Shown piece by piece: positions 26,418-34,409 of a stretch of DNA of 64,000 nucleotides; the first letter of the stretch is position 1, and each line of letters opens with the position of its first letter. The DNA comes from Streptomyces sp. PKU-EA00015 (GTDB lineage: Bacteria > Actinomycetota > Actinomycetes > Streptomycetales > Streptomycetaceae): the NCBI RefSeq assembly GCF_013387495.1, contig NZ_JABZEE010000013.1, forward strand, positions 62,001-126,000, read 5' to 3'. Made by a program: the position numbers and the translations under genes. A model generated the notes under the pieces. That model saw nothing but the letters and a program-made list of their open reading frames with translations, was not told the origin of the DNA and did no database searches.

Positions 26418-28076
26418 GTGAGCGAGCGGTGGGCCGTGGCGGCGGACGGGGACGGGGCACGGCTCGTCCCCCTCGGCCCCGACGGCCTGCCCGCGGGGCC
26501 GGTCGTCACCGAACCCGACCTCGTCGAGGCGGTCCGCTCCCGTCCCGCCGTGGGCCGGTGGGTGTGGCGGTCCACGGCGGAGATCTATCCCCGCCTGCTC
26601 GCTGCGGGCGTGAGGGTCGAGCGGTGCTACGACATCGAGGACGCGGAGCTGCTGCTGCTCGGCCACGAGGGGCGGCTGGGCGAGCCGCGCTCGGCGGCGG
26701 CCGCGTGGGCGCGCCTGCGAAACGCGCCCGTGCCTCCCGATCCCCCGGCGCGCGCGGCCGTGCCGGGCTCGCAGGCCCCGCTGTTCGAGCCGCAGCCGGC
26801 GCCCCTGCCGCTGGAGGCGCTGCTGGAGGTCTACGCCGGCCAGCAGAGACGGCACGACGCCGCCGGACACCCGGGGCGGATGCGGCTGCTGACGGCCGCC
26901 GAGTCGGCGGGGATGCTGGTGGCCGCCGAGATGCACCGGGCGGGCCTGCCATGGCGGGCCGACGTGCACCGCGAGGTCCTCCACGAACTGCTCGGCGAGC
27001 GGTACGCGGGCGGCGGCGAGCCGCGCCGCCTCGCGGAGCTGGCGGACGAGGTCTCGGCGGCGTTCGGACGGCGGGTGCGGCCGGATCTGCCGGCGGACGT
27101 GGTGAAGGCGTTCGCGGGGGCCGGGATCAAAGTGAGGTCGACCCGCCGCTGGGAGCTGGCGGAGGTCGACCATCCGGCGGTCGATCCGCTGATCCGGTAC
27201 AAGAAGCTGTACCGCATCTGGACCGCGCACGGCTGGAGCTGGCTCCAGGACTGGGTGCGCGACGGGCGGTTCCGGCCGGAGTACCAGCCCGGCGGCACCG
27301 TGTCGGGGCGGTGGACGACCAACGGCGGCGGGGCCCTTCAGATCCCCAAGGTGATCCGGCGGGCGGTGGTCGCGGACGAGGGCTGGCGGCTGGTGGTTGC
27401 CGACGCGGACCAGATGGAGCCGCGGGTGCTGGCCGCGATCTCCCGTGACCGGGGGCTGATGGAGGTCGCCGGTCACGACGGCGACCTGTACACCGCGCTG
27501 TCCGACCGCGGGTTCTCCGGCGACCGCGCGCACGCGAAGCTCGCGCTGCTCGGCGCGATCTACGGGCAGACGTCGGGCGACGGCCTGAAGAACCTGGCGG
27601 CCCTGCGGCGCCGGTTCCCGCGAGCCGTGGCGTACGTGGACGAGGCGGCGAAGGCGGGCGAGGAGGGGCGCCGCGTCCGCACCTGGCTCGGACGGACGAG
27701 CCCGGGGGCCGAGGAGACGGGGGTGGAGGAAGCGGGCATTCCCCAGGAGGACGACGAGGACCGCGGCCGCTTCTCCTCCTCGGACGCCCGCGCGAGGGGC
27801 CGCTTCACGAGGAACTTCGTGGTGCAGGGCAGCGCCGCGGACTGGGCCTTGCTGATGCTGGCGGCGCTGCGGCGGTCGACGGCGGGGATGCGGGCGGAGC
27901 TGGTGTTCTTCCAGCACGACGAGGTGATCGTGCACTGCCCGGTGGAGGAGACGGAAGCGGTGACCCGCGCGATCCGCGAGGCGGGCACCCTCGCGGGCCG
28001 CCTCGCCTTCGGCGACACCCCGGTGCGGTTCCCGTTCACGGTGGCGGTGGTGGAGCGCTACGCGGACGCGAAGTAG
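26418..28076 (+). CDS. Bifunctional 3'-5' exonuclease/DNA polymerase (small family A)
   Basis: A 552-residue PolA-like protein without the 5'-nuclease domain. The N-terminal ~140 residues form a degenerate 3'-5' exonuclease-like region, followed by the family A polymerase. Motif A is VADADQMEPRVLA, motif B is AKLALLGAIYGQTSGDG and motif C is FFQHDEVIVHCP. Between motifs B and C there is an acidic, low-complexity insert (GAEETGVEEAGIPQEDDEDR). I chose the GTG at 26418; ORF continuation upstream has no support. It likely acts in repair or lesion bypass; the role is inferred from domain content. Confidence 0.88.
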   Translation: MSERWAVAADGDGARLVPLGPDGLPAGPVVTEPDLVEAVRSRPAVGRWVWRSTAEIYPRLLAAGVRVERCYDIEDAELLLLGHEGRLGEPRSAAAAWARLRNAPVPPDPPARAAVPGSQAPLFEPQPAPLPLEALLEVYAGQQRRHDAAGHPGRMRLLTAAESAGMLVAAEMHRAGLPWRADVHREVLHELLGERYAGGGEPRRLAELADEVSAAFGRRVRPDLPADVVKAFAGAGIKVRSTRRWELAEVDHPAVDPLIRYKKLYRIWTAHGWSWLQDWVRDGRFRPEYQPGGTVSGRWTTNGGGALQIPKVIRRAVVADEGWRLVVADADQMEPRVLAAISRDRGLMEVAGHDGDLYTALSDRGFSGDRAHAKLALLGAIYGQTSGDGLKNLAALRRRFPRAVAYVDEAAKAGEEGRRVRTWLGRTSPGAEETGVEEAGIPQEDDEDRGRFSSSDARARGRFTRNFVVQGSAADWALLMLAALRRSTAGMRAELVFFQHDEVIVHCPVEETEAVTRAIREAGTLAGRLAFGDTPVRFPFTVAVVERYADAK

Positions 28077-28247
28077 GTTGCGCTGCGCTCGCGGACCCTG
28101 CCGAGGCCAAACCAGCCCGCCGGCGATCGAGGCGCGGGGTCCGGGGCAGGGCCCCGGCGACCCGGCCGAGGTATCGGACCCGGCCGCCACCCGGTGGCAC
28201 GGCGGGCCCTGCCGGCGCCCCCCGCACGCCGAACGCCGGACGGGGCG

Positions 28248-29156
28248 TCACGGCACGAGCAGCACCTTGCCCGTCGTGCGCCGCGCGCGCAGGTCCTCGA
28301 AGGCGCGGCGCGCCTCGCCGAGCGCGTACGGCGGCGACGTCACCGGCCTCAGACGTCCCTCCGACACCAGGCGCAGCATCTCCGCCAGCGGGCCCGACAC
28401 CGCGCCCGGCCGCGCCAGCGTCGGGCGGAGCCAGAAGCCGACCACGGCCGCGTTCAGGCGCAGCAGCCGCGCCGGGTCCACCGGCGGCAGCCCCTCCCCC
28501 CGCGCGTCCCCGTACGTCACCAGGCGGCCGAAGTCCGCGAGGGACGACAGCGCCTGCTCGAACAGCTCCCCGCCCGTCGCGTCCAGGATCACGTCCGCGC
28601 GCTCCGCGAGCGGGTACTCCGCCACCGCGTCCGCCCCCAGTTTCAGGGCGAGTTCACGCTTCTCGGGTGTCGACGCCTGGGCGAGGACCCGGCCGGCTCC
28701 GAAGATCCCGGCGAGTTGTACGGCGAGACTGCCCACACCCCCGCCCGCCGCGTGCACGACCACCGTCTCCCCCGGCTGGAGGCGAGCCGCCGACATCAGC
28801 AGGTGCCACGCGGTCAGGCCCTGCATCGACAGGGCCAGCGCCTGTCCCGCGTCGAGTTCGTCCGGTATCGCCATGACGGCCGACTCCTTGGCGACGGCCA
28901 GCTCGGCGTACCCGTTCGCCACCCGGGCGAGCACCCGGCGGCCTCCCTCGGTGCGGCCGACGACCTCGCTGCCCGGGATGCGCGGCAGCGATTCCGCTAC
29001 GGCGTAGGAGCCGTCGACGGCAAGGGTGTCGGCGTAGTTCACGCCGGCCGCCTCCACCGTGAGCAACAGCTCGCCCGGTCCCGGTACGGGATCGGGCACC
29101 TCGACGGTCTCCAGCACCTCGGGACCGCCGAATCGGCTGAACTGGATCGCACGCAC
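28248..29156 (-). CDS. Zinc-independent MDR oxidoreductase, NADPH:quinone reductase-like
   Basis: A 302-residue medium-chain dehydrogenase. AGVNYADTLAVDGSY is the GroES-like entry, VVVHAAGGGVGSLAVQLAGIFGAG is the NADPH-binding Rossmann motif, and the protein ends FEDLRARRTTGKVLLVP. The zinc ligands of true alcohol dehydrogenases are absent, as in quinone reductases. It diverges from a GBL-receptor-like TetR gene, and an operator-like site sits 60 bases upstream, so it is probably in the GBL regulon. Substrate unknown. The 170 bases between this stop and the polymerase gene show nothing definable. Confidence 0.86.
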   Translation of the reverse strand: MRAIQFSRFGGPEVLETVEVPDPVPGPGELLLTVEAAGVNYADTLAVDGSYAVAESLPRIPGSEVVGRTEGGRRVLARVANGYAELAVAKESAVMAIPDELDAGQALALSMQGLTAWHLLMSAARLQPGETVVVHAAGGGVGSLAVQLAGIFGAGRVLAQASTPEKRELALKLGADAVAEYPLAERADVILDATGGELFEQALSSLADFGRLVTYGDARGEGLPPVDPARLLRLNAAVVGFWLRPTLARPGAVSGPLAEMLRLVSEGRLRPVTSPPYALGEARRAFEDLRARRTTGKVLLVP

Positions 29157-29215
29157 TCTCGATTCCCACCCTTCTGTCCGGTGTGCCCGCCCACCGACGG
29201 AGCGCGGGCTCGAAT

Positions 29216-29240
29216 AAACAACCGACTAAACGGTTTCTTT
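29216..29240. promoter_or_regulatory. GBL-receptor operator-like site (ARE) upstream of the MDR gene
   Basis: AAACAACCG-ACTAAA-CGGTTTCTTT has the core AACC-N8-GGTT and AT-rich arms, the general pattern of autoregulatory elements bound by ArpA/ScbR-type receptors. It lies 60 bases upstream of the MDR start at 29156. Confidence 0.7.
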
Positions 29241-29367
29241 CCTCATGCACGTCTGCGGAGATGACAATGTCTGACTCTCGAGACGGCTCCCACCTCCCGA
29301 TTCGGGGTAGTTTCAGCGGCCAATGAGAGCGAAATCCAGTCGGACCCCGCCCACCAAGGGCCAGTAA

Positions 29368-29389
29368 AGAAACCGCATGGTAGGTTTCT
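29368..29389. promoter_or_regulatory. GBL-receptor operator-like site (ARE) upstream of the TetR gene
   Basis: AGAAACC-GCATGGTA-GGTTTCT is a perfect 7-8-7 inverted repeat with the same AACC-N8-GGTT core. It lies about 50 bases before the receptor-like gene at 29441, as expected for autorepression. Confidence 0.75.
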
Positions 29390-29440
29390 GTGGTGGGAGA
29401 TGTCCCTCGTATTGCGGATCGCGAGGAAGGGGTGGCGGCG

Positions 29441-30160
29441 GTGGCCAAGCAGGAGCGGGCGGAACAGACCCGGCGGTCCCTGATCCGCGCGGCGGCCCTG
29501 ACCTTCGACGAGGTCGGCTACGAGCGCTCCTCCCTCACCCGGATCAGCGAGGCCGCCGGTGTGTCCAAGGGCGCGCTGTCGTTCCACTTCGCCTCCAAGG
29601 ACGAACTCGCGGACGCCGTCCAGGAGTCCGCCCACCTCGCCGCCCGGACCGTCGTCGACGACGTCCGCCGCCGCCCCGGCCCGGCCTTGCAGTCCGTCAT
29701 CGACATCACGCACGAGCTCGCCGCCCTGCTGGAGAGGGACCCCGTCGCCCGGGCGGGAGCCCGGCTGGCCCGGGAGCGTCCCGCGGGCACCGAGCTCCCG
29801 CACCACTGGAACGCGGCCTGGGCGGAGGCCGTACGCCGGCTGCTGCGCCACGCCCGGACCGACGGGTCCCTGATCCCTGATGCGAACGTCCACACGGTCG
29901 CCGTACTCGTGGCGTACCTGATGTCAGGTCTGGAGACGACCGTGCGCGACCACGGCGTCCTGGCCGAACTGGTACCGCCGCAGGGAGCCGACGATCCCCC
30001 CGAGCCGCCCCGCGCGTGGCTCAGCCGGATCTGGGAGCTCGTGCTGCCGGAGGTCGCCGCCGCCGGGCACCTGCCGGTGCTGATGGCGGACGGCAGCCGT
30101 ACCAGGGACGGCCAGGACGGGGCCCTGTGCCCGCTGGGACCGCACACGGCGGAGCCCTGA
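29441..30160 (+). CDS. TetR-family GBL-receptor homologue (second, ScbR2/pseudo-receptor-like)
   Basis: A 239-residue regulator of the ArpA/ScbR group. The N-terminal helix-turn-helix is KQERAEQTRRSLIRAAALTF with EAAGVSKGALSFHFASKDELADAV. The C-terminal ligand domain (about 65-225) retains an ARLARERPAG...HHWNAAWAEAV region in place of the usual Trp-containing pocket. I chose the GTG at 29441 because ScbR-type proteins begin (M)AKQxRA; GTGs at 29432 and 29390 are in frame. Genomes with GBL systems often have such a second receptor that binds antibiotics rather than GBLs. Which type this is cannot be decided from sequence alone. Confidence 0.82.
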   Translation: MAKQERAEQTRRSLIRAAALTFDEVGYERSSLTRISEAAGVSKGALSFHFASKDELADAVQESAHLAARTVVDDVRRRPGPALQSVIDITHELAALLERDPVARAGARLARERPAGTELPHHWNAAWAEAVRRLLRHARTDGSLIPDANVHTVAVLVAYLMSGLETTVRDHGVLAELVPPQGADDPPEPPRAWLSRIWELVLPEVAAAGHLPVLMADGSRTRDGQDGALCPLGPHTAEP

Positions 30161-30229
30161 GGGCTCCCGCCGCCGACCGCATCCCCGCCCCTGCCCCTCG
30201 GGCCGTGACAGGGGCCTCACGGTCCCGCC

Positions 30230-30994
30230 TCAGAGCCGTGAGCCGCCCGTGGCGTCGATGTACTGCCCGGTGACCCAGCGGGACTCCTCGGACGCCAGGA
30301 AGCCCACGACGTCCGCGATGTCGGCCGGCTGCCCGATGCGGCCGAAGGCGGAGAAGCTCTCCAGGAAGGCGGCGCCCTCCGGGGTCGAGCGCAGCGGCGC
30401 GTTCATGTCCGTCTCGACGAACCCGGGCGCCACCGTGTTCACGGTGATCCCGCGTCCGGCGAGTTCCTTGGCCAGGGCCAGGGTGAAGGTGTCCACGGCG
30501 CCCTTGGTCATCGAGTACGCGATGGCCTCGGGGAACGCCATCCGGGTCACGCCCGAGGAGATGTTGACCACGCGCCCGCCGTCGCGCAGCAGCCCGAGAC
30601 CCCGCTGGACCAGGAAGAACGGCGCCTTGACGTTCACCGCGAACAGCAGGTCGAAGTCGGCCTCGGTCACCTCGTCGATCCGGGCCGTCGGCCCGAGCGC
30701 GGCGTTGTTGACCAGCACGTCGAGCCCCGGCTCGGCTCCCTGCGCCGCCATGCCCTCGCCGAACCCCTCGTAGAGCGCGGCCACACCGTCGCCGGCGGCC
30801 AGATCGGCACGCACGGCGAAGGCTTGCCCGCCCTCCGCGATGATCGACTCGACCGTCTCCTTCGCGGCCGCGTCGTTGCTCCCGTAGTGGACCGCGACGA
30901 GGAATCCGTCCCTCGCCAGCCGCTGCGCTATGCCGCGGCCGATCCCCCTGCTCGCTCCTGTGACCAGCGCTGTCCTTGCACCCGAAGCAGTCAT
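30230..30994 (-). CDS. SDR oxidoreductase in the GBL locus (BarS1-like candidate)
   Basis: A 254-residue classical short-chain dehydrogenase. The cofactor motif is TGASRGIGRGIA, the structural motif NNAALGP, the catalytic Ser is in NISSG, and YxxxK is AYSMTKGA. TDMNAPL and VTGQYIDATGGSRL complete the fold. It lies between the two receptor genes and downstream of the ScbR-like gene on the same strand. By analogy with BarS1 of S. virginiae it may reduce the 6-keto group of the butyrolactone precursor; that role is inferred from context. Confidence 0.85.
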   Translation of the reverse strand: MTASGARTALVTGASRGIGRGIAQRLARDGFLVAVHYGSNDAAAKETVESIIAEGGQAFAVRADLAAGDGVAALYEGFGEGMAAQGAEPGLDVLVNNAALGPTARIDEVTEADFDLLFAVNVKAPFFLVQRGLGLLRDGGRVVNISSGVTRMAFPEAIAYSMTKGAVDTFTLALAKELAGRGITVNTVAPGFVETDMNAPLRSTPEGAAFLESFSAFGRIGQPADIADVVGFLASEESRWVTGQYIDATGGSRL

Positions 30995-31091
30995 GCGACC
31001 GCCCTCCCCTTCGAAGTGATCGATTTCGCGCGTGATGTTGTGGCGGCCCTCCGGCCGGCGTGAGCCCGCCGGAAGGCCTGGCCGGAAGGCC

Positions 31092-31790
31092 CTAGGCGCC
31101 CGCCGCCGCCCCCGCCGTGAGGGCCGCGCCCTCGCCCTCCCCCTCGTCCGGTCCGTCCTCCTCGGCGGCCCGGGCGGTCACCCGGGCACCGCGGTCGGGA
31201 CCGGTGTCCAGCCGGCCGAGGATCCCGGGGACGGCGATGGCGGGCAGCATGTGGTCGTACATCAGGCCCACCTGGCGCTCCAGACACGAGATGTCCGACG
31301 ACGCCTGCGAGGTGAGCGACAGGCCGGTGAAGGCGCCGACGAGGATCCCGGCCGTCTCCTCGGGCAGCACGTGCGGGAGCAGTTCGCCCTGCGCCTTGGC
31401 CTGGCCGAGCAGGCTCGCGATCAGTTCGGTCCACTCGCTGTACGGGGCGCCGAAGAGGTCCCGCGAGCTCTGGTCGGCGGCGAGGCGTGCGGCCGCGCGC
31501 AGGACGACCTCGCGCGGCAGCCGGTAGGCCAGCACCATGCTGACGTCCACGACTTCCTGGAGCTTGGACGGCTGCTCGGGGACGCCCTCGGTGGTCACCG
31601 CGTAGGCGAGGACCCCTCTGGCCAGGTCTTCCTTGGAAGAGAAGTGGAAGTACAGCGCGCCCTTCGTCACATCGGCGCGGGCCAGGATGTCCGCGATGGT
31701 CGCGGCCTCGTAGCCCCGCTCCGCGAAGACGGTGGCGGCTGCCTCAAGGATGGCCGCGCGAGTCCTGGTCGCGCGTTCCTGACGTGCCAT
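31092..31790 (-). CDS. scbR: Gamma-butyrolactone receptor, ScbR/ArpA family
   Basis: A 232-residue TetR-type receptor. MARQERATRTRAAILEAAAT opens the DNA-binding domain, with ADVTKGALYFHFSSKEDLARGV as the recognition region. The C-terminal ligand domain includes EWTELIASLLGQAKAQGEL, with the Trp at the position expected for the GBL pocket. The C-terminus has an acidic/Ala-rich extension. It diverges from the AfsA homologue over a 146-base region with an ARE, the classic scbR-scbA arrangement. It probably represses itself and target genes until the GBL builds up. Confidence 0.9.
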   Translation of the reverse strand: MARQERATRTRAAILEAAATVFAERGYEAATIADILARADVTKGALYFHFSSKEDLARGVLAYAVTTEGVPEQPSKLQEVVDVSMVLAYRLPREVVLRAAARLAADQSSRDLFGAPYSEWTELIASLLGQAKAQGELLPHVLPEETAGILVGAFTGLSLTSQASSDISCLERQVGLMYDHMLPAIAVPGILGRLDTGPDRGARVTARAAEEDGPDEGEGEGAALTAGAAAGA

Positions 31791-31852
31791 CAGGCCTCCT
31801 CTCACTCCCCGTTCGCTTTCAAGTTCTTCTTGAGTTTGCCGCGGATCGATTG

Positions 31853-31881
31853 ACAAAACAAACCGGGCAGTCCGTATCTTA
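31853..31881. promoter_or_regulatory. ARE-like ScbR site between scbR and scbA
   Basis: An AAACAAACC half followed by GGGCAGTC and CGTATCTTA. As I recall it, the ScbR site A of S. coelicolor has the same AACC-N8-TGTATCTTA layout. It would lie near the promoter of scbA. A further short dyad TCAAG-TTCTT-CTTGA is at 31819-31833, nearer scbR. Confidence 0.7.
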
Positions 31882-31885
31882 GCAG

Positions 31886-31905
31886 GGGAACGGACGGCCG
31901 TTCCC
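31886..31905 (+). promoter_or_regulatory. Perfect dyad in the scbA leader
   Basis: GGGAACGG-ACGG-CCGTTCCC is an 8-4-8 inverted repeat 31 bases before the scbA start. It could be an operator or an RNA hairpin in the leader. It does not match the AACC-N8-GGTT pattern, so a different binder is possible. Confidence 0.5.
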
Positions 31906-31936
31906 ACGTAGAAGGTCTACGAGCCTGGGGGGTTCT

Positions 31937-32926
31937 ATGTCTCAGTTGTCCATCCATGCCCGAAAAAGGACCACGCGCAAGATCCGCAGGTCGGTTTCGT
32001 CGCCGACCTCCGCGGTGGTCTCCACGGTCGGCACCCGGCCGAGCGGACCGATCACTCCGAAGTTCGTGCACCGCGTCGCCGAGGACGACATCCTGATCAC
32101 CTCGTGGACGCGACTGGGCGAGGACCGATTCCACCTCTCCGCCGACTGGACGGTGGCCCACGGGTTCTTCGCCCCCGCACCGAGGGCACGACACAACGAA
32201 ATGCTCGTGGCGCAGACCATCCGTCAGGCCGGTCTGCTGCTGGCGCACGCGGGGTTCGAGACCCCCACCGCCGACCAGTACCTCATGAACAAGCTCCAGT
32301 ACTCCTCGGATCCGGGGTACCCCACGGTGGACCGGACCATGGATGCCATCGAGATCGACGTCCGGTGCGTCCCGTCCGGACGCCGCAGCCTGGACATGCA
32401 CTTCGTGTTCTCGCACGAGGGCACGATCTTCGTGACCTGCAGCGCCGCGTTCAGCTGGGTGCCGGCGAACGTGTACGGACGACTCCGTGGAGCGTACGCC
32501 TCCGCCCGGCCGGCCGGTGCCCCGGCCCCCGTCGCTCCGGCACTCGTGGGCCGGAGCGCCGAGGACGAGGTGACGCTCGCCCCCACCGACACGACCAGCC
32601 GGTGGGAACTGCGCGGCGACACCGGACATCTGGCCCTGCTGGACCACCCGGTCGACCACGTGCCGGGTCTGGTCCTCGTCGAGGCCGCCCACCAGGCGGC
32701 GTTCGCGCACGCGGGGCCCGACGGCTTCGTGCCGACGTCGACCTCCATCGTGCCCACGAAGTACGTGGAGTTCGACACCCCCTGCTGGATCGAGGCGCGC
32801 GACGTCCAGGGCGCGCTCCCCGGCAGCAGGGCGATCGAGGTGACCGGGATCCAGCACGGTGAACTCACCTTCCGCTGTGTCCTCACGTCCTGCGTCAACT
32901 GGCCGCCCGCCGTGGGCGAGTGGTAG
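31937..32926 (+). CDS. scbA: AfsA/ScbA-family gamma-butyrolactone biosynthesis enzyme
   Basis: A 329-residue protein that condenses a beta-ketoacyl chain with dihydroxyacetone phosphate, the first committed step of GBL synthesis. It has two AfsA (hot-dog) repeats: about residues 38-170 (PKFVHRVAEDDILITSW, DQYLMNKLQYSS in outline) and about 215-320 (VDHVPGLVLVEAAHQAA). The start at 31937 follows GGGGGGTTCT. It diverges from scbR. A strong bidirectional hairpin separates it from the next cluster operon. Confidence 0.93.
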   Translation: MSQLSIHARKRTTRKIRRSVSSPTSAVVSTVGTRPSGPITPKFVHRVAEDDILITSWTRLGEDRFHLSADWTVAHGFFAPAPRARHNEMLVAQTIRQAGLLLAHAGFETPTADQYLMNKLQYSSDPGYPTVDRTMDAIEIDVRCVPSGRRSLDMHFVFSHEGTIFVTCSAAFSWVPANVYGRLRGAYASARPAGAPAPVAPALVGRSAEDEVTLAPTDTTSRWELRGDTGHLALLDHPVDHVPGLVLVEAAHQAAFAHAGPDGFVPTSTSIVPTKYVEFDTPCWIEARDVQGALPGSRAIEVTGIQHGELTFRCVLTSCVNWPPAVGEW

Positions 32927-32968
32927 GAGCGCACGACCGTCGGTCGGGTGCGTGACCGACGACAAGGA

Positions 32969-33001
32969 GGAGGCCCTGTCCGGGGTATGGACAGGGCCTC
33001 C
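32969..33001. terminator. Bidirectional hairpin terminator between scbA and the griC-like gene
   Basis: GGAGGCCCTGTCC (32969-32981) pairs perfectly with 32989-33001 across a seven-base loop. It lies between convergent genes ending at 32926 and 33021 and so separates the GBL island from the biosynthetic cluster. Confidence 0.85.
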
Positions 33002-33020
33002 CGCCTGTGGAGGGTGCCCC

Positions 33021-34409
33021 TCAGCCGCGGATGACGGTCTTGGTGCGCATCAGGAACTCGCCCAGGTACCCGTCGTGCGGCACGCTGCGGTCCATCCAGT
33101 GGGTCGGGTGGTCCCCCAGGTGGACGTTGCAGATGCTCGGGTCCTCCACCAGCGCGTCGATGAGGCCGGCGTGCGCGTCCACGTCCCCGGTGATCACGCC
33201 GAGCACGAGGGTCTCGCGCAGCGACGCGATGCCGTCGGCGGGGCTCCACGGCGCCACCCACACGCACGGGAAGGGCAGTTCGACACGGTGCTGACCGCCC
33301 TCGGTGCCGGTGAGTTCGTGCACGGCGGGCCGCAGCACCGCACTGCCGTCCGCAAGTTCCTCGACGACACCGTCCCCGCCGAGGTGCGCGGTGGTCCCGG
33401 CGGCCTGGGCCAGCAGGTAGCGCTCGAGGTTCCGCGCGGTCTCGGCCGGCTGCACGGGCAGGACGGCCTTCTCGTCCTCGGGCGGCAGCGACGGCAGCGC
33501 GGCCAGCCGCTCGGCGATCGCCGCGGCCAGCGGTGCCGGGTCGCCCTCGACGAACACGGCGGTCGTGTTGACGCACTTGACGCCGCCGTGGTGGGCCACA
33601 GAGTCCACGATCGTGTCCAGGTGCTCGCGCCAGTCGGCGTCCGCGGTGACGAGGATCTTGGAACGTCCGGGGCCCTGGGCGAGCACCGTCGTGTCGGCCG
33701 CGTACTTCCGGACCACGTCGTCGCCGCCGTAGCTGATGCTCAGGTCGGCCCCCGCCATGACCTCGTCCGCGACCGAGTGGTCCGTGGGCAGCAGGACGAC
33801 CTGGTCGTCGCCGAAGCCCGCGGCCCGCAGCGCGGTCACCAGCCGGTGGGGGGTGAACGGCTCACGGCGCGAGGGCCGTACGGCGACCCGGTAACCGAGG
33901 GCCAGTGCCTCCAGCCACAGGGCGTGCGGCGCAGGGTGGTTGCCCGCCGCGTTGACGGCGAGGACCTCGCCGCGCCGCGTCCACACCGCGCGGCCGATGC
34001 GGGTCAGCGGGTGTCGCCAGTCGGAGACGGCGCCCGTGGGGCGCGCGTTGTACGACGGGGTCAGCACGCGCTCGGCGGAGTCGGCGATCTCGTCGGCTGC
34101 CGACCGCACGGCCTGCAGGGGCACACCGCAGATCCGCGAGACGGTCCGCTCGTACTCCTCGTACGACAGGCCGCCGACCTCCTGCTCGCGGAAGATGCGG
34201 CCCGCGCGGGAGAGGGCGGCGAGCCGCTGCTCCTGCGGCAGCGGACGCGCCTTGCGCAGCGCGACCATGGCACGGCCGACGAACAGCGCGGGGACGAGGC
34301 TCAGTTCGGCGGTGGAGGCGCCGGCCACGTCGGGGATGGTGAGCCGCTTGCGGGACCGGTAGGGCCCGTTCGGGCCGAGCGCGTCGAGGGCGACCGGTTC
34401 GGCGGTCAT
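33021..34409 (-). CDS. GriC/LuxC-like acyl (aryl) reductase subunit
   Basis: A 462-residue aldehyde-dehydrogenase-fold acyl reductase. The nucleophilic Cys is in HHGGVKCVNTTAVFV, with an NAD(P)-binding region around VLAVNAAGNHPAPHALW. Coupling by TGATG overlap to a LuxE/PaaK-like ligase gene gives the pair seen in grixazone biosynthesis. There GriC and GriD together reduce 3-amino-4-hydroxybenzoic acid to its aldehyde. Here the co-clustered genes point to 3-hydroxyanthranilate or a hydroxylated derivative as the acid. The start at 34409 is firm because of the overlap. Confidence 0.83.
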   Translation of the reverse strand: MTAEPVALDALGPNGPYRSRKRLTIPDVAGASTAELSLVPALFVGRAMVALRKARPLPQEQRLAALSRAGRIFREQEVGGLSYEEYERTVSRICGVPLQAVRSAADEIADSAERVLTPSYNARPTGAVSDWRHPLTRIGRAVWTRRGEVLAVNAAGNHPAPHALWLEALALGYRVAVRPSRREPFTPHRLVTALRAAGFGDDQVVLLPTDHSVADEVMAGADLSISYGGDDVVRKYAADTTVLAQGPGRSKILVTADADWREHLDTIVDSVAHHGGVKCVNTTAVFVEGDPAPLAAAIAERLAALPSLPPEDEKAVLPVQPAETARNLERYLLAQAAGTTAHLGGDGVVEELADGSAVLRPAVHELTGTEGGQHRVELPFPCVWVAPWSPADGIASLRETLVLGVITGDVDAHAGLIDALVEDPSICNVHLGDHPTHWMDRSVPHDGYLGEFLMRTKTVIRG

